Origin: CAZNDN01 sp964571815
GTDB lineage: Bacteria; Fibrobacterota; Chitinivibrionia; Chitinivibrionales; WJKA01
Assembly (NCBI GenBank): GCA_964571815.1
Contig: CAZNDN010000003.1
Location: forward strand, 1 to 64,000
Length of the DNA stretch: 64,000 nt
Direction of reading: 5' to 3'
A program made the position numbers and the translations under genes. Shown piece by piece: positions 62,957 to 64,000 of the stretch (within the stretch, counting starts at the first letter, position 1; the number at the start of each line of letters is the position of its first letter). The notes beneath the pieces were generated by a model that worked only from the letters and a program-made list of their open reading frames with translations, was not told the origin of the DNA and made no database searches.

Positions 62957-64000
62957 TTATCCGCTTGTTTCCAGAACCTTCTCCACCGTACTCTGTCCCC
63001 GCACCACGGGCTTGGACAGCGACATCATTATTTGCCCGTTCCTGAACAGGGTAACGGTTCCGGTCGACTCCGAAATGGTTATGGCCAGGGCTTTGGTGCA
63101 TGCTGTAATTCCGGCCGACGCCACGTGCCGGGCGCCGAATCCGCTGGGCAGCGGAGCCCCCTCTGCATCGGGGCGGAGGTAGGTTCCGGCAGAAAGCACG
63201 ACACCGTCGCCGGTGATCACGAACGCACCGTCGATACTGGCGAATTCCTTTATCGTTTCGTCAAGCCCGGGATCCATAATGCTTCGTTCCGCCTCGCTGT
63301 ATCCGCGGAAGGGGTTGATGATCAACTGGCGAGCGAACAGGTTGACCGTATTGGTATCCCCCAGCACGAATATCGTGCCGGTGGGTTTTCCTTCTCTTCC
63401 TTCCACCGCGATTTCTCCGGCAATACCCAGGACCCGCTCCAGGACTTCCGGTTTCACATCACCGGGCAGAATGGTCTGGGAGGCGGTGAAGAAAAACTCG
63501 TACTCCCGGGCAATGTCCAGCGCCACCATGGTATCGAATTGTCCGCTCTTGGAGTTTCCGGAGATGCAGACAACCTTGTCGTGACGAGAGATGAGGTTGC
63601 GGGAGAGTGCCAGCAGGATGCCGATTTTGATCTGCCCTATTCGCGACACCTTGAATGGGGGGGCCTGAATACAGGCCGCGATCCGCTTGTCGTCCTGGCT
63701 GAAACGCGTCTTGTTGGCGGTCACCACCAGGACGTTCAGCCGGGTTCGCAGCTTGTCGAGGAAGTCGTTTTCTCTGACGGCGTCGGCAAAAACAACGATT
63801 GCCCTGGCCTTGATATCGCGTGCGAGCGATGCGGCCGAGGTAAGAACGGGGTCGGAGGCCGGTTTCCCGGAACGGGACCGTTTTCTTTTTCGTTGGGTTT
63901 GATCGAAGGAAGAAACGATGGCGCGGATGTCGACGGGTCCTTCGACCGAAAGAATCTGTTCACGGACGATATCCGACTTGAAACAGTACGCAATCTCCGA
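62957..64000 (-). CDS. Diadenylate cyclase, N-terminus beyond window
   Basis: 347 residues are visible and the frame runs off the right edge, so the start is not in the window. The C-terminal DAC/DisA_N domain has GKPTGTIFVLGDT, the DGAFVI (DGA) motif and GFGARHVASAGIT (RH) motif needed to make c-di-AMP from two ATP. The upstream 180 residues (KARAIVVFADAVREND, NVLVVTANKTRFSQDD) look like the pyruvate-kinase C-terminal-like domain of DacZ/CdaZ-type cyclases, more common in archaea. The missing first residues prevent a full-length comparison. Confidence 0.85.
   Translation of the reverse strand, partial: SEIAYCFKSDIVREQILSVEGPVDIRAIVSSFDQTQRKRKRSRSGKPASDPVLTSAASLARDIKARAIVVFADAVRENDFLDKLRTRLNVLVVTANKTRFSQDDKRIAACIQAPPFKVSRIGQIKIGILLALSRNLISRHDKVVCISGNSKSGQFDTMVALDIAREYEFFFTASQTILPGDVKPEVLERVLGIAGEIAVEGREGKPTGTIFVLGDTNTVNLFARQLIINPFRGYSEAERSIMDPGLDETIKEFASIDGAFVITGDGVVLSAGTYLRPDAEGAPLPSGFGARHVASAGITACTKALAITISESTGTVTLFRNGQIMMSLSKPVVRGQSTVEKVLETSG

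Overview
The window looks like a scaffold from a GC-rich (about 60% by eye), diderm, probably uncultured bacterium, most likely metagenome-assembled. Evidence for an outer membrane is the set of predicted lipoproteins, an ExbB/ExbD motor, a probable outer-membrane protein and EnvC-type divisome genes. Evidence for assembly origin is a 100-N gap at 31201-31300 whose two flanks are the same 55 bases. I cannot place the phylum. The mix of unknown TPR proteins and DUF5683-like proteins recalls FCB-type lineages, but that is a weak inference.

Layout. 1-8415 holds a lower-GC methyltransferase in gene-poor DNA, a HAD phosphatase, a GT39-like membrane protein, a two-subunit class I fumarase followed by malic enzyme, an FmdB-type zinc ribbon protein and the RNA ligase/phosphodiesterase-family ThpR. 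8809-25144 is a long co-directional run, often overlapping: NAD(P)HX repair, an MscS channel, a bifunctional nuclease-family protein, an envelope/division group (LpoA-like protein, large lipoprotein, FtsX, degenerate EnvC), then holB-ricT-metG-recJ-argH. 25222-28270 is an ECF sigma factor with a FecR/DUF4159-like membrane protein.

28434-45664 is the most unusual part: ten co-directional genes for a CsgG/FlgT-like lipoprotein, a calcium-motif surface or outer-membrane protein interrupted by the assembly gap, a DUF5683-like protein, an Fn3-like exported protein, a 1287-residue TPR protein, one ExbB, two different ExbDs (one with two CxxC pairs), a membrane-anchored beta-propeller and a TPR protein. 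One TolQ-type plus two TolR-type proteins together with TPR and outer-membrane parts resembles the Agl-Glt gliding and Nfs machines of myxobacteria, and I propose it as an undescribed proton-driven envelope machine.

45695-51700 (minus strand) has argF, then a tight cassette of a single-domain KaiC/RAD55-type ATPase, two three-helix membrane proteins and two stand-alone receiver proteins, followed by uvrA. 52095-60264 is a housekeeping run: spoVG with a strong terminator, tRNA-Gln(TTG), bL25, pth, bS6, bS18, bL9, dapA, dapB, two DUF5683-like proteins and larB. 60319-64000 (minus strand) has a diadenylate cyclase cut by the window edge, pgi, yjbQ and a glutaminyl cyclase lipoprotein. No CRISPR array, insertion sequence, rRNA or prophage was seen.
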